A stretch of 16,790 nucleotides of DNA, from contig JALZUY010000069.1 of the NCBI GenBank assembly GCA_023301395.1, positions 1 through 16,790 of the forward strand. Reading direction: 5' to 3'. This DNA is from Nonlabens sp. GTDB lineage: Bacteria; Bacteroidota; Bacteroidia; Flavobacteriales; Flavobacteriaceae. Shown here in pieces: positions 1 to 8,253 of this stretch. The notes below the pieces were generated by a model. That model had not been told where the DNA came from and ran no database searches. It worked only from the letters and a program-made list of their open reading frames with translations. A program made the translations under genes and the position numbers. The first letter of the stretch is position 1; each line of letters begins with the position of its first letter.

Positions 1-1981
1 TAAATCGAGGCATGATATAGGATCGACTACCTGCAAGTCTGAATATGTTTTTATCATTTGCTGTGTACTTAAACCCTAAGCTAGGTAGAAATAGATTTTC
101 ATTAATCTCAGCAAGACCTTCGTTTGCACTACTTGCTATGTTTGTATCATACTCCACTTCTTGAGATACATTTTCATATCTCAATCCTGCGTTCATCAAT
201 AATTTGTCATTAAGACCTCTTACATAATTTCCTTGTCCAGCAAATAATACTTTATCACCTATGTAATAGAAAGGATTAAATGCTTGAGGATTAATCGCAC
301 TACCGCGACCCGTTTCTAGTCTAAAGTTACCGTTATTGATATTAGGCTGGTTAAATACTGCATCAGGGTTTTCTACATCTATAGCGATACGAGTATCAAA
401 TGTATGGTTGAATATAGTTGCTTGAAAAACGTGGTGAGTCCATCTTACATCTCCACCTACAGTTAGGTAATTTAATTTTTCATCTTCCTCACCTGTATTT
501 AAGTCGTACTTCAAATTTACATTTGCATTATAATCGTTCTCTTGAATTTTACTGAAGTATCTCTGGTTATTACCACCTGAATCAATGTTAGGAGAATAGA
601 ATCCATCACGTAATAAATACTCAAAGTTTCTACGATCTGGCTCGCTACCTCTTAAGGCATTAAAAGAACCTTTCACATCTAACTCTAAACGATCAGAGAA
701 CTCGTAGTGAGCAAGTAATTGATTTACAAAAAGATTATTATCATTAGTTTGCTGTCTATTTACATAAACTAAATCTCCATCTTGCTCAGGATTATTAATA
801 CCATTATAATCTTCAAAACTTTGAGTGTTTTTATGAATGTACATAGAAATCCACTCAATCTTATTCTGACCAAAACGATAGTCCACATTAAACTGTCCTA
901 TTTGAGAAGTTTCATATTGATATTTCTGAAAATCCTGATCCAAGAATATATCTCCAGTACTTCCTGTATTACGTATTGTTCCGTCCACAAATCTGTAACC
1001 ATTATCAAAGGTTAAAAGACCGTATATATTCAAGTAGTTATCTCCTATATCAAATCTTTTTCCTCCTTTAATAGAAAGGCCTAGGTTAATTAGGTTATTT
1101 TGATTTGTTGCAGCAAGATTATTATCAAAACTGTATACATTCAAGTTGTTTATAGGTAATTCTGCATCACTAAAACCGAAATATCCCTCACCATCTATTC
1201 CTTTAAAATCTTCTCCTAGAGTTTGCATGTTTGCTCCAGTAGAAACACTTACCGCAAGATCTTTTCTGCCAGACAAGCCTTTTAAATCGATGTTAATATT
1301 TGCTCCACCTACATCACCACCTATCTCTGATGTAAATACTTTATTAATATCTACTGACTCTATTAAGTCCGTACCGAAAAAGTCCAACGCAATATTTTTA
1401 TATTCAGGATCTTCAGATGGTAATGGTAATCCATTCAAGGAAGTAGAGTTATAACGGTCACCTAATCCGCGTACAAATACATTCTTTACACCTTGTTGTT
1501 TAGAAACCCCACTTACTTTAGTAACTGCACCTTCGGCATCACTTACTCCTTTTTGAGAAAGCTCTTCTGCACCTATGGATTGCACAATAGTTACCGATTT
1601 CTTCTTTTCTTCAATTAGAGCAGCAGCTGTTTCTCGTGTTTTGGTCACACTTAATACGATTGCTTCAAGAGCAGCAGCTTCAGCAATCATCGGAACCTCA
1701 ACAGTAGTTGTATTCCCTTCAGTAACAGTAACCGGTAATTCTACCGTTTGCATTCCTACAAAGGTTACTATAATTGTGTAAGTTCCTGGCGCGATGGAAA
1801 TGGTAAACTTACCATCCATATCCGATTGTGCTCCTTTAGTGGTTCCTTTTACTTGAATAGAGGCAAAAGCAACTGGATCATCATCATAATCCTTGTCTAT
1901 AATTGCCCCAGCAACTGTTCCGTTTTGTGCTGACACTAGTGCAGTTAAAAAAAAAAATACAATAAAAACTAACTTGTTCAT
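1..1981 (-). CDS. TonB-dependent outer-membrane receptor (N-terminal 660 codons)
   Basis: Outer-membrane receptor that would import a ligand using TonB/ExbBD energy; the ligand cannot be read from the sequence. The frame runs without a stop from ATG at 1979-1981 to the window edge, so the C-terminal barrel is missing. Residues 1-18 (MNKLVFIVFFFLTALVSA) are a Sec signal peptide. Residues about 20-105 form a carboxypeptidase-regulatory-like beta-sandwich (AFASIQVKGTTKGAQSDMDG, then GTYTIIVTFVGMQ), common in Bacteroidota receptors. Residues about 118-240 are the plug, with VFVRGLGDRYNSTSLNGLPL and EIGGDVGGANINI. The rest alternates aromatic strand-like segments and polar loops, as in a 22-strand barrel. 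The signal-peptide codons contain an 11-T run. It is divergent from dgt, with a 148-bp spacer. Family assignment is secure; no SusD partner is in view. Confidence 0.95.
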   Translation of the reverse strand, partial: MNKLVFIVFFFLTALVSAQNGTVAGAIIDKDYDDDPVAFASIQVKGTTKGAQSDMDGKFTISIAPGTYTIIVTFVGMQTVELPVTVTEGNTTTVEVPMIAEAAALEAIVLSVTKTRETAAALIEEKKKSVTIVQSIGAEELSQKGVSDAEGAVTKVSGVSKQQGVKNVFVRGLGDRYNSTSLNGLPLPSEDPEYKNIALDFFGTDLIESVDINKVFTSEIGGDVGGANINIDLKGLSGRKDLAVSVSTGANMQTLGEDFKGIDGEGYFGFSDAELPINNLNVYSFDNNLAATNQNNLINLGLSIKGGKRFDIGDNYLNIYGLLTFDNGYRFVDGTIRNTGSTGDIFLDQDFQKYQYETSQIGQFNVDYRFGQNKIEWISMYIHKNTQSFEDYNGINNPEQDGDLVYVNRQQTNDNNLFVNQLLAHYEFSDRLELDVKGSFNALRGSEPDRRNFEYLLRDGFYSPNIDSGGNNQRYFSKIQENDYNANVNLKYDLNTGEEDEKLNYLTVGGDVRWTHHVFQATIFNHTFDTRIAIDVENPDAVFNQPNINNGNFRLETGRGSAINPQAFNPFYYIGDKVLFAGQGNYVRGLNDKLLMNAGLRYENVSQEVEYDTNIASSANEGLAEINENLFLPSLGFKYTANDKNIFRLAGSRSYIMPRF
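1947..1957 (-). repeat. Homopolymer of 11 A (T on coding strand) in signal-peptide codons
   Basis: Eleven consecutive A on the plus strand read as Phe-Phe-Phe-Leu codons in the signal peptide of the TonB-dependent receptor. The frame is intact in this assembly. A one-base slip here would stop translation early, so it is a possible phase-variation site or sequencing-error hotspot. Confidence 0.6.
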
Positions 1982-2129
1982 TACATAAAATTTATACAAC
2001 ACAAAGAAACATAGGTAAGGCACTCATAAAGGTTATGTAAGTATTAACTGTCTGCAACGTATTTGTTAAGAAATGGTAAAGTGTAGTAGATCTATTTTGT
2101 GAGATAGCCTTCTTATCTTGCAATCTTAA

Positions 2130-3476
2130 ATGACTGTTATGAACTGGGAAAATTTACTTTCTTTAAAACGACATGGTGACACCGCACCTAGACCTCGGGA
2201 ATTACAAGACGAACTACGTTTAGGTTTTGAAGTGGATTATGATCGAGTGATTTTTTCACAACACTTTCGCAGTTTACAAGATAAAACCCAGGTCATTCCT
2301 CTAAGTCAGACTGGTTTTGTACATACTCGATTAACACACAGTCTTGAAGTATCTGTAGTCGGTCGATCATTAGGTCGTATGGCTGGACAGCGCATACTAG
2401 AAAAACATCCAGAGCTTGTGGCTGCAGGCTATAAAATGCAAGATTTTGGTGCAATAGTAGCTGCCGCATCACTTGCTCATGACATCGGTAATCCACCGTT
2501 TGGTCATAGTGGAGAAAAAGCAATAGGTAGTTATTTTATTAGTGGTAGAGGAAAAGGATTTATGGATACGCTTTCGCGAAAGCAGCAACAAGATCTCATA
2601 GATTATGAAGGAAATGCAAATGGCTACCGACTTCTCAATCTAGATTCCCCAGGAACTCTAGGTGGTTTGCGTCTTTCTTATGCAACACTTGGTGCTTTCA
2701 CAAAATATCCTAAGGAGTCTTTGCCTTTAAAACCAACAAATCACATATCTCAAAAGAAATTTGGCGTTTTTCAAGCAGATGTTGAGCACTTCAAAGATGT
2801 TGCAAAGGAACTAGGGATTAAAAATTCTGATTCCAGTATGGAACCATACATGCGCCATCCGCTTACCTATCTCGTAGAAGCTGCAGATGATATTTGTTAC
2901 ACCATTATAGATTTTGAGGACGGAATTAATCTAGGCTGGATTGCTGAAGATTTTGCACTAGAATATTTAATCAACTTAGTACGCAAAAACATTAAGTCCG
3001 AGGTGTATTCTCAACTTTCTACAACAGCTGAACGATTAACTTACCTAAGATCGCTTGCTATCAATAATCTTATTACTGATTGTGTAGATGTGTTCATGAA
3101 AAATGAAGAATCAATTCTCAATGGTTCTTACAAACATTCTTTAACAGACAAGTCTCAATTCAAACCACAAATTGATGATATACTAGCCATCACTGTCGAT
3201 AAAGTATATCGCAATGATGAAGTAATCCAAAAGGAAATCGCTGGGTATAAAATCCTTACAGACATTTTACATGCTGTAGTAACAGCTGCGGTTAATGATC
3301 TTGAAGGAAACAAATCAGGCTACGATAAGCTTATTTTAAATACTTGTACCGGTTTACAACGAGATACAGACTCACTCTATGAACGCATACTAAACGCTTG
3401 TGGTTATGTTGCTTCATTAACAGATAGTCGAGCACTACAACTCTTTAGTGTTATCAACGGCTCAATTAAACAATAG
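2130..3476 (+). CDS. dgt: dGTP triphosphohydrolase, HD superfamily
   Basis: Cytosolic enzyme that hydrolyses dGTP (and often other dNTPs in this family) to the deoxynucleoside and triphosphate, so it controls dNTP pools. The metal-binding HD signature is visible: His70 in HTRLTHSLEV, His117-Asp118 in SLAHDIGNPPFGHSGE, and the distal Asp in YLVEAADDICY near residue 255. FRSLQDKTQV near residue 46 matches the N-terminal substrate loop of dGTPases. At 448 residues it has the usual length for the bacterial dGTPase-like group. ATG at 2130 is used; ATG at 2139 (MNWENLL) is equally possible. Codons 147-152 contain a degenerate copy of the 16-bp palindrome (2569-2584), read as LSRK. It ends in TAG, 34 bp before the next gene. 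Confidence 0.93.
   Translation: MTVMNWENLLSLKRHGDTAPRPRELQDELRLGFEVDYDRVIFSQHFRSLQDKTQVIPLSQTGFVHTRLTHSLEVSVVGRSLGRMAGQRILEKHPELVAAGYKMQDFGAIVAAASLAHDIGNPPFGHSGEKAIGSYFISGRGKGFMDTLSRKQQQDLIDYEGNANGYRLLNLDSPGTLGGLRLSYATLGAFTKYPKESLPLKPTNHISQKKFGVFQADVEHFKDVAKELGIKNSDSSMEPYMRHPLTYLVEAADDICYTIIDFEDGINLGWIAEDFALEYLINLVRKNIKSEVYSQLSTTAERLTYLRSLAINNLITDCVDVFMKNEESILNGSYKHSLTDKSQFKPQIDDILAITVDKVYRNDEVIQKEIAGYKILTDILHAVVTAAVNDLEGNKSGYDKLILNTCTGLQRDTDSLYERILNACGYVASLTDSRALQLFSVINGSIKQ
2569..2584. repeat. Palindrome CGCTTTCGCGAAAGCG, degenerate copy inside dgt
   Basis: Matches the 16-bp palindrome at 15 of 16 positions (last G is A). It lies in dgt and encodes part of TLSRKQ, in a segment of low motif conservation between the HD region and the rest of the enzyme. 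Confidence 0.7.
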
Positions 3477-3483
3477 GGTTTTG

Positions 3484-3491
3484 TACCTTTA
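3484..3491 (+). promoter_or_regulatory. Possible -7 element TACCTTTA before the BNR gene
   Basis: TACCTTTA matches the Bacteroidota -7 consensus TAnnTTTG at 5 of 6 fixed positions and lies 20 bp before the ATG at 3511. No good TTG element was found about 20 bp upstream, and readthrough from dgt is equally likely. Confidence 0.3.
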
Positions 3492-3510
3492 ATGCTTTAA
3501 AAAGCACGCT

Positions 3511-6351
3511 ATGAAAAATTCTATTTGGATTCCAGTACTTGGATTGTTTTTATTGATTATCACCAGCTGTTCAAATCACAAGGACGCCTCAAATCAACCG
3601 GACGATATTAGTCAAAAGAGAGAACGTCATGAAAATTTTCTAACAAACAGCCCTTTTAAAGAGACTAAAAATCTTTCTAAGGATAAACGTAAAAAACTAG
3701 GAATCCCACCTAACCCTTACAATGAACGTGAATGGGAATTGACTATGAATCCAGCCCTGGGAATCCCAACGCCTTTTCTTGTAGAAGGAACTGCTCCCAG
3801 CTTATATACCACAAATGGTGTTCCAGGAAATGCTGTAAATGCATGGCAAGAACGTGGACCACTTAATACCGGAGGAAGAACCAGAGTTGTGTTTTTTGAC
3901 CCAAATGATATAGGAGCTACTAACGGTGATGGAATTGATTACAATCGTGTTTTTGCAGGTGGTGTAGGTGGTGGATTATGGGTGAATGATAACATAGGCA
4001 ATCCAACCTCTTCATGGAATATTATTCCTGGAATAGCTGGTGACTTAAGTGTAAATTCCTATGCAATAGATCCTAATAACCCTTTAAACATTTTTATAGG
4101 AACTGGTGAGCAATACGCACAAGGTGCTGCAGTAGGAAATGGAGTTTATCAATCTATGGATGGTGGCTCAACGTGGAATCAAGTAAACATTCAACCAGCA
4201 GGACCAGGAACGTTAAATGGTGGTGGCTCTTTATTCAAGGCTGGAATTTTTAACGTCAATGACATGATTATTAAAAATAATGGTGGAACTAGCGAGATAT
4301 ACGTAGGTGTAGGATCTACTTTTTATATAGCACCTAATGGGAATATAGGTAATCCTTCAAATATTTTAGGAGCACAAAACGCAGGACTTTACCGCAGCAT
4401 AGATAATGGAGTAACTTGGACTAGAATTGAAAACCCTTCTATGGCATATAGTTTTTCAGGGTTAACATTTTATGTCACACCTAATGATTTTGAAATAGGA
4501 GCAGATAACACGCTATTCATGGGAACAATTGCTTCTCCAGGAATAGGTCAAGGTGGTGGACGTATTTATTCTAGTACTAATGGAACCACTTGGACACTAG
4601 ATCAATTTATTGCATCAACAGATCGCATTGAACTAGCTACTTCCAGTACAAACGCAAATCTTATTTATGCTGCGGTAGAAGCAGCAGCTGGAGCCGATTT
4701 ATATATTTCTACTGATAAACTAGCAACAATCACACCTATCAATGAACCTAACGATGCGGACAATGGCATTCCTGCAACAGACTTTACAAGAGGACAAGCT
4801 TTTTATGATTTAGTAATAGAAGTCGACCCCATAAATGACCAAATTATTTATGCCGGTGGAATAGATTTTCATCGTTCTTTTAATGGTGGAACTATATGGA
4901 ATCAAATTTCAAAATGGTCTGAAAACCCTAATCTAAACGGCTTGAACGTGCCATTTGTACATGCAGATGTGCATGCACTTACATTTAAACCTAATAATCC
5001 TGACCAAGCACTTATAGGATCTGATGGTGGAGTTTCTTATGCTACTTCACTGAACTCAGCGGTTTCAAACACAAATTCAATAGTAACTAGAAATAATGGA
5101 TATAATGTAACTCAATTCTACTACGGCGATATTGCAGATACTGACATTGCAGACGGAGATGATTTTGCTGGTGGAACTCAAGATAATGGTTCTCAAATGA
5201 CAAATGACGCTCCAGCAAGCGGTCTTGCTCCATTTTTTGATCCTTTAGGTGGTGATGGTGCTTATACAAATATTGATAAAGATGGAACCTATGCCATACT
5301 GTCTGTAACAGGACAAACACACCTTTATGTAGACTATCCTGTATCACCAGGTAGTACGATCAATTCACTATTTGCAATGGGTCGTATTTATGCTATTTCT
5401 CAAGGAAACGGTGGTGATTTTATTAATGTTGCAGAACTTGATGAAAATCTGGATTTCTTCTTTGCAAATGGTCAAACATTTAATGGAAGCAATGGCATTT
5501 TAGCCTGTGGACTAGGTGCAAATGCTGCTACCTGTAGCACCATTACAAATCCACTTATCAATGGTTCAAGACCTACCGCAATGAAGGTTTCTCCACACAC
5601 AACTACCTCTTCAAAATTATTTTTAGGAACGGTTAATTCAAGATTGATACGAGTAGATAACGCAAATACAGCAGCTCCAGTATGGACAGAAATTACAGGA
5701 TCTCAATTCCTTGGGTCAGTTTCAGACATTGAATTTGGAGCAACGGAACAAGAAATTTTAGTAACCATGCATAATTATGGTGTTGACAGCGTATGGTATT
5801 CCATTGATGGCGGTACAACCTGGAGCAGTAAAGAAGGTAATCTTCCTGATATACCTATAAAAGCGATTCTTAAAAACCCATTACTTGCAGAAGAAGTAAT
5901 TCTAGGAACTGAAGAAGGAATATATGTTACTGGAGATTTCAACAGTGCTAGTCCTACTTGGACTCAAACTAATAATGGTATGACCAGCGTGAAAATTGTC
6001 GATCTAGATTTGAGAGTGAGCGATAATACTATTCTTGCAACTACTCATGGACGTGGTATGTTTACAGGACAATTCAACACCTTAGGATTTGAAGAATCGC
6101 AATTAAGTAAAAATGAAGTTAGATTATTTCCTTCGATTAATAATGGAACACTAAATCTTGTTTCAAACATCGAATTGAATGATGCACAAGTTTCCATTTA
6201 TAACCTAATCGGTCAGGAAGTTTTCAATGAGAGAATGAGTCTTTCTAGCCAGCAATCAAGAATAGCTCTCAACAACCCATCAAGTGGCGTTTACATTGTA
6301 CGCATCACAAAAGGCACTTATAACCAAGGCTTAAAAATGATTATCGAGTAG
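3511..6351 (+). CDS. Exported Asp-box (BNR) repeat protein with lipobox and T9SS sorting domain
   Basis: Large (946 aa) protein predicted to leave the cytoplasm; its substrate or ligand is unknown. The N-terminus has a hydrophobic stretch ending LLIITSC, which fits a lipobox with Cys20 as lipidation site. Five Asp-box motifs mark a sortilin/sialidase-like beta-propeller: SMDGGSTW (about residue 215), SIDNGVTW (296), STNGTTW (354), SFNGGTIW (456) and SIDGGTTW (764). Asp-box propellers occur in glycoside hydrolases but also in non-enzymatic binders, so no activity is assigned. Residues about 870-946 form a type A T9SS C-terminal domain: LFPSINNGTLNLVS, then VSIYNLIGQEV, then SSGVYIVRI and KMIIE. 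A lipobox with a T9SS domain is an unusual pairing. The last 11 bp overlap the 3' end of dxs on the other strand. Confidence 0.9.
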   Translation: MKNSIWIPVLGLFLLIITSCSNHKDASNQPDDISQKRERHENFLTNSPFKETKNLSKDKRKKLGIPPNPYNEREWELTMNPALGIPTPFLVEGTAPSLYTTNGVPGNAVNAWQERGPLNTGGRTRVVFFDPNDIGATNGDGIDYNRVFAGGVGGGLWVNDNIGNPTSSWNIIPGIAGDLSVNSYAIDPNNPLNIFIGTGEQYAQGAAVGNGVYQSMDGGSTWNQVNIQPAGPGTLNGGGSLFKAGIFNVNDMIIKNNGGTSEIYVGVGSTFYIAPNGNIGNPSNILGAQNAGLYRSIDNGVTWTRIENPSMAYSFSGLTFYVTPNDFEIGADNTLFMGTIASPGIGQGGGRIYSSTNGTTWTLDQFIASTDRIELATSSTNANLIYAAVEAAAGADLYISTDKLATITPINEPNDADNGIPATDFTRGQAFYDLVIEVDPINDQIIYAGGIDFHRSFNGGTIWNQISKWSENPNLNGLNVPFVHADVHALTFKPNNPDQALIGSDGGVSYATSLNSAVSNTNSIVTRNNGYNVTQFYYGDIADTDIADGDDFAGGTQDNGSQMTNDAPASGLAPFFDPLGGDGAYTNIDKDGTYAILSVTGQTHLYVDYPVSPGSTINSLFAMGRIYAISQGNGGDFINVAELDENLDFFFANGQTFNGSNGILACGLGANAATCSTITNPLINGSRPTAMKVSPHTTTSSKLFLGTVNSRLIRVDNANTAAPVWTEITGSQFLGSVSDIEFGATEQEILVTMHNYGVDSVWYSIDGGTTWSSKEGNLPDIPIKAILKNPLLAEEVILGTEEGIYVTGDFNSASPTWTQTNNGMTSVKIVDLDLRVSDNTILATTHGRGMFTGQFNTLGFEESQLSKNEVRLFPSINNGTLNLVSNIELNDAQVSIYNLIGQEVFNERMSLSSQQSRIALNNPSSGVYIVRITKGTYNQGLKMIIE

Positions 6352-8110
6352 ATAATTCAGTAATCAATTTCAATACGGCTTCACTATCTATTCCTGCTAT
6401 TTTATGCAGATCTTTTGTGGGGCCATGTTGTATAAAAGAGTCTGGGGTTCCTAGTTTGTAGATGTTGTTTTTGTACGCTTTCGCAGAAGCGTAATTAACA
6501 ACCACACTACCCAAACCACCTACAACAGTTCCATCTTCTATAGTGATAATGTGCTCGTGCTGCTCAAAAACAGCGTCTAGCACCTGAGTATCAAGTGGTT
6601 TTAAAAAGCGCATATCTACGTGAGTAATATCTAGATTTTCATCACTTATCATATCATCTACCATTGCGCCTGTAGAGCCTATGGAAAGAATCGCAATTTT
6701 AGAACCTTCGTGAATCACTCGCGATTTCCCTATCTCTAGTTTTTGAAAAGATTGTTTCCAGTTTAAAATACGTCCACGACCTCGTGGATATCTAATCGCC
6801 ATAGGTAACTCTATTCCTAGTTGTGCCGTGTACATCAAATTCCTTAACTCAATCGCATCCATAGGTGCAGCGATAATCAAATCTGGAATACAGTTTAAAA
6901 ACGCAAGATCAAAATTACCATGATGCGTCGCTCCATCTTGACCTACTATTCCAGCACGATCTAGACAGAAAATTACAGGTAATTTTTGTAACGCTACGTC
7001 ATGTATAACTTGGTCATAAGCACGTTGTAAAAAAGTAGAGTAGATATTACAAAAAGGAATCAATCCTTGTGTCACCATTCCTGCTGCAAGTGTTACCGCA
7101 TGCTGTTCTGCAATTCCTACATCAAATGCTCTATCAGGCATCGCATCCATCATTATCTTCATAGAACTACCAGTAGGCATGGCTGGAGTGATTCCTATAA
7201 TATTTTTGTTTTGCTCGGCAAGTTCCACAATAGTATGACCAAAAACCTCCTGAAACTTAGGCGGCAATTGACTCGTGTCTGTTGGAGTGATGTTTCCCGT
7301 AGTTTTATCAAATTTCCCAGGTGCGTGATAACGTACTTGGTCTATTTCGGCCTGTTTAAGGCCTTTTCCTTTAGTAGTTCTTACGTGTAATAATCGCGGT
7401 CCTTTTAAGGTTTTTTGTCTTTCTAGCTCTTTAAGCAATAGAGGTAAATCGTGTCCATCTATAGGACCCGAATAATCAAAATTTAAAGATTCAAATATAT
7501 TATCGCGTCCTGTTTCTTTACCAGATTTAGTTTTAGTTAAATAGTCTTTTAAAGCTCCTACCGCAGGATCTATTCCTATCGCGTTATCATTAAGTATCAC
7601 CAGTAGGTCTGCTCCACTTACACCAGCATGATTTAAGGCTTCAAATGCCATACCGCTAGCAATACTAGCATCACCTATTACAGCAATGTGCTTTCTTTCA
7701 ATTCCTTTTAACTGACTGGCCATTGCCATTCCTAATGCCGCACTTATAGAAGTAGAACTGTGTCCTACACCAAAGGTGTCATAAAAACTTTCTTCTCTTT
7801 TAGGAAATCCAGAGATCCCATTCAAGTCTCTATTCGTATGAAAAACATCGCGTCTACCTGTCAATATTTTATGCCCATAAGCTTGATGACCTACATCCCA
7901 AACCAGCAAATCATCTGGTGTGTTGAATATGTAATGTAAAGCAATGGTGAGTTCAATAACTCCTAGACTTGCGCCTAGGTGTCCTTCTTTAGTAGCCACT
8001 ATTTCAATAATAAAATTGCGCAATTCTTGAGCGATTTGCGTTAATTCATCAACACTATGAGCTTTTAAGTCGGCAGGTGAGTTGATTTGAGAAAGTAGTG
8101 TTTGAGACAT
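6341..8110 (-). CDS. dxs: 1-deoxy-D-xylulose-5-phosphate synthase
   Basis: First enzyme of the MEP isoprenoid pathway: condenses pyruvate and glyceraldehyde 3-phosphate to DXP using thiamine diphosphate. It also supplies precursor for thiamine and pyridoxal. Visible motifs are WDVGHQAYGHKILTGRRD (residues 71-88), the ThDP/Mg signature GDASIASGMAFEALN (146-160), IDGHD (217-221), the catalytic-glutamate segment GIAEQHAVTLAAG (Glu335), and DRAGIVGQDGATHHG in the pyrimidine domain. The GDAS form replaces the GDGAMT seen in enterobacteria and, from memory, is usual in Bacteroidota. Length 589 aa is normal for that group. The single candidate start is ATG at 8108-8110, directly after a perfect -7 element. 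The 3' end overlaps the BNR gene by 11 bp. A degenerate palindrome copy lies in codons for YASAKAY. Confidence 0.96.
   Translation of the reverse strand: MSQTLLSQINSPADLKAHSVDELTQIAQELRNFIIEIVATKEGHLGASLGVIELTIALHYIFNTPDDLLVWDVGHQAYGHKILTGRRDVFHTNRDLNGISGFPKREESFYDTFGVGHSSTSISAALGMAMASQLKGIERKHIAVIGDASIASGMAFEALNHAGVSGADLLVILNDNAIGIDPAVGALKDYLTKTKSGKETGRDNIFESLNFDYSGPIDGHDLPLLLKELERQKTLKGPRLLHVRTTKGKGLKQAEIDQVRYHAPGKFDKTTGNITPTDTSQLPPKFQEVFGHTIVELAEQNKNIIGITPAMPTGSSMKIMMDAMPDRAFDVGIAEQHAVTLAAGMVTQGLIPFCNIYSTFLQRAYDQVIHDVALQKLPVIFCLDRAGIVGQDGATHHGNFDLAFLNCIPDLIIAAPMDAIELRNLMYTAQLGIELPMAIRYPRGRGRILNWKQSFQKLEIGKSRVIHEGSKIAILSIGSTGAMVDDMISDENLDITHVDMRFLKPLDTQVLDAVFEQHEHIITIEDGTVVGGLGSVVVNYASAKAYKNNIYKLGTPDSFIQHGPTKDLHKIAGIDSEAVLKLITELSTR
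6476..6491. repeat. Palindrome CGCTTTCGCGAAAGCG, degenerate copy inside dxs
   Basis: CGCTTTCGCAGAAGCG differs from the perfect 16-mer only at the two positions 10-11 (GA to AG). On the coding strand of dxs it reads ASAKA within the C-terminal transketolase-like domain, without breaking the frame. Confidence 0.6.
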
Positions 8111-8114
8111 GGCT

Positions 8115-8122
8115 CAAAGGTA
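8115..8122 (-). promoter_or_regulatory. dxs: -7 element TACCTTTG immediately before dxs
   Basis: On the minus strand TACCTTTG is a perfect TAnnTTTG -7 element, ending 5 bases before the dxs ATG. Transcription would start at or within a base or two of the start codon, suggesting a leaderless message. No TTG was found about 20 bp upstream, so this is moderate support only. Confidence 0.45.
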
Positions 8123-8133
8123 AGATGAAAACT

Positions 8134-8189
8134 AATTTGTTGATGGGTTAATTTGTTAATTTGAAAATGGGTTGATGTGCTAATCATAA
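8134..8189. repeat. Degenerate octamer array (period 8) between dxs and tadA
   Basis: Seven consecutive 8-base units can be laid out: AATTTGTT, GATGGGTT, AATTTGTT, AATTTGAA, AATGGGTT, GATGTGCT, AATCATAA. The first six fit a consensus close to RATNTGNT. The array occupies the divergent dxs/tadA spacer, directly upstream of the dxs promoter element. Confidence 0.6.
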
Positions 8190-8218
8190 ACGAACTCAAT
8201 AATTATCATACTCTAATT

Positions 8219-8236
8219 GATTTTGATTTTGATTTT
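8219..8236 (+). repeat. Three tandem GATTTT units upstream of tadA
   Basis: GATTTT is repeated three times without error, 18 bp ahead of the tadA start codon. It is short and AT-rich, so it may be no more than local low complexity in the promoter/leader. Confidence 0.4.
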
Positions 8237-8253
8237 AGTTTTACTTTTATAAA

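Noticed and set aside
1146..1454. Plus-strand open frame of 102 codons
   Set aside because: It is antisense to the receptor barrel and has low-complexity Pro/Ser content without family features; the minus-strand receptor explains this DNA.
2006..2013. TATGTTTC on the minus strand as the receptor-gene -7 element
   Set aside because: It has one mismatch to TAnnTTTG and no TTG at the right spacing; the spacer also holds other equally weak matches.
2093..2120. TATTTTG and TATCTTG as promoter elements for dgt
   Set aside because: Both are one base short of the TAnnTTTG pattern, and neither has a TTG at a suitable distance.
3493..3506. Inverted repeat TGCTTT-AA-AAAGCA between dgt and the BNR gene as a terminator
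   Set aside because: The stem is 6 bp and A/T-rich with a 2-base loop and no following T-run, so it is not a credible terminator.
7067..7390. Plus-strand open frame of 107 codons rich in Cys, His and Ser
   Set aside because: It lies wholly antisense to dxs, which has all its catalytic motifs; the composition is that of a shadow frame.
8222..8249. TTTG-N16-TACTTTTA as the tadA promoter
   Set aside because: The spacer is too short and the start site would fall inside the coding region; the match follows from local T-richness.
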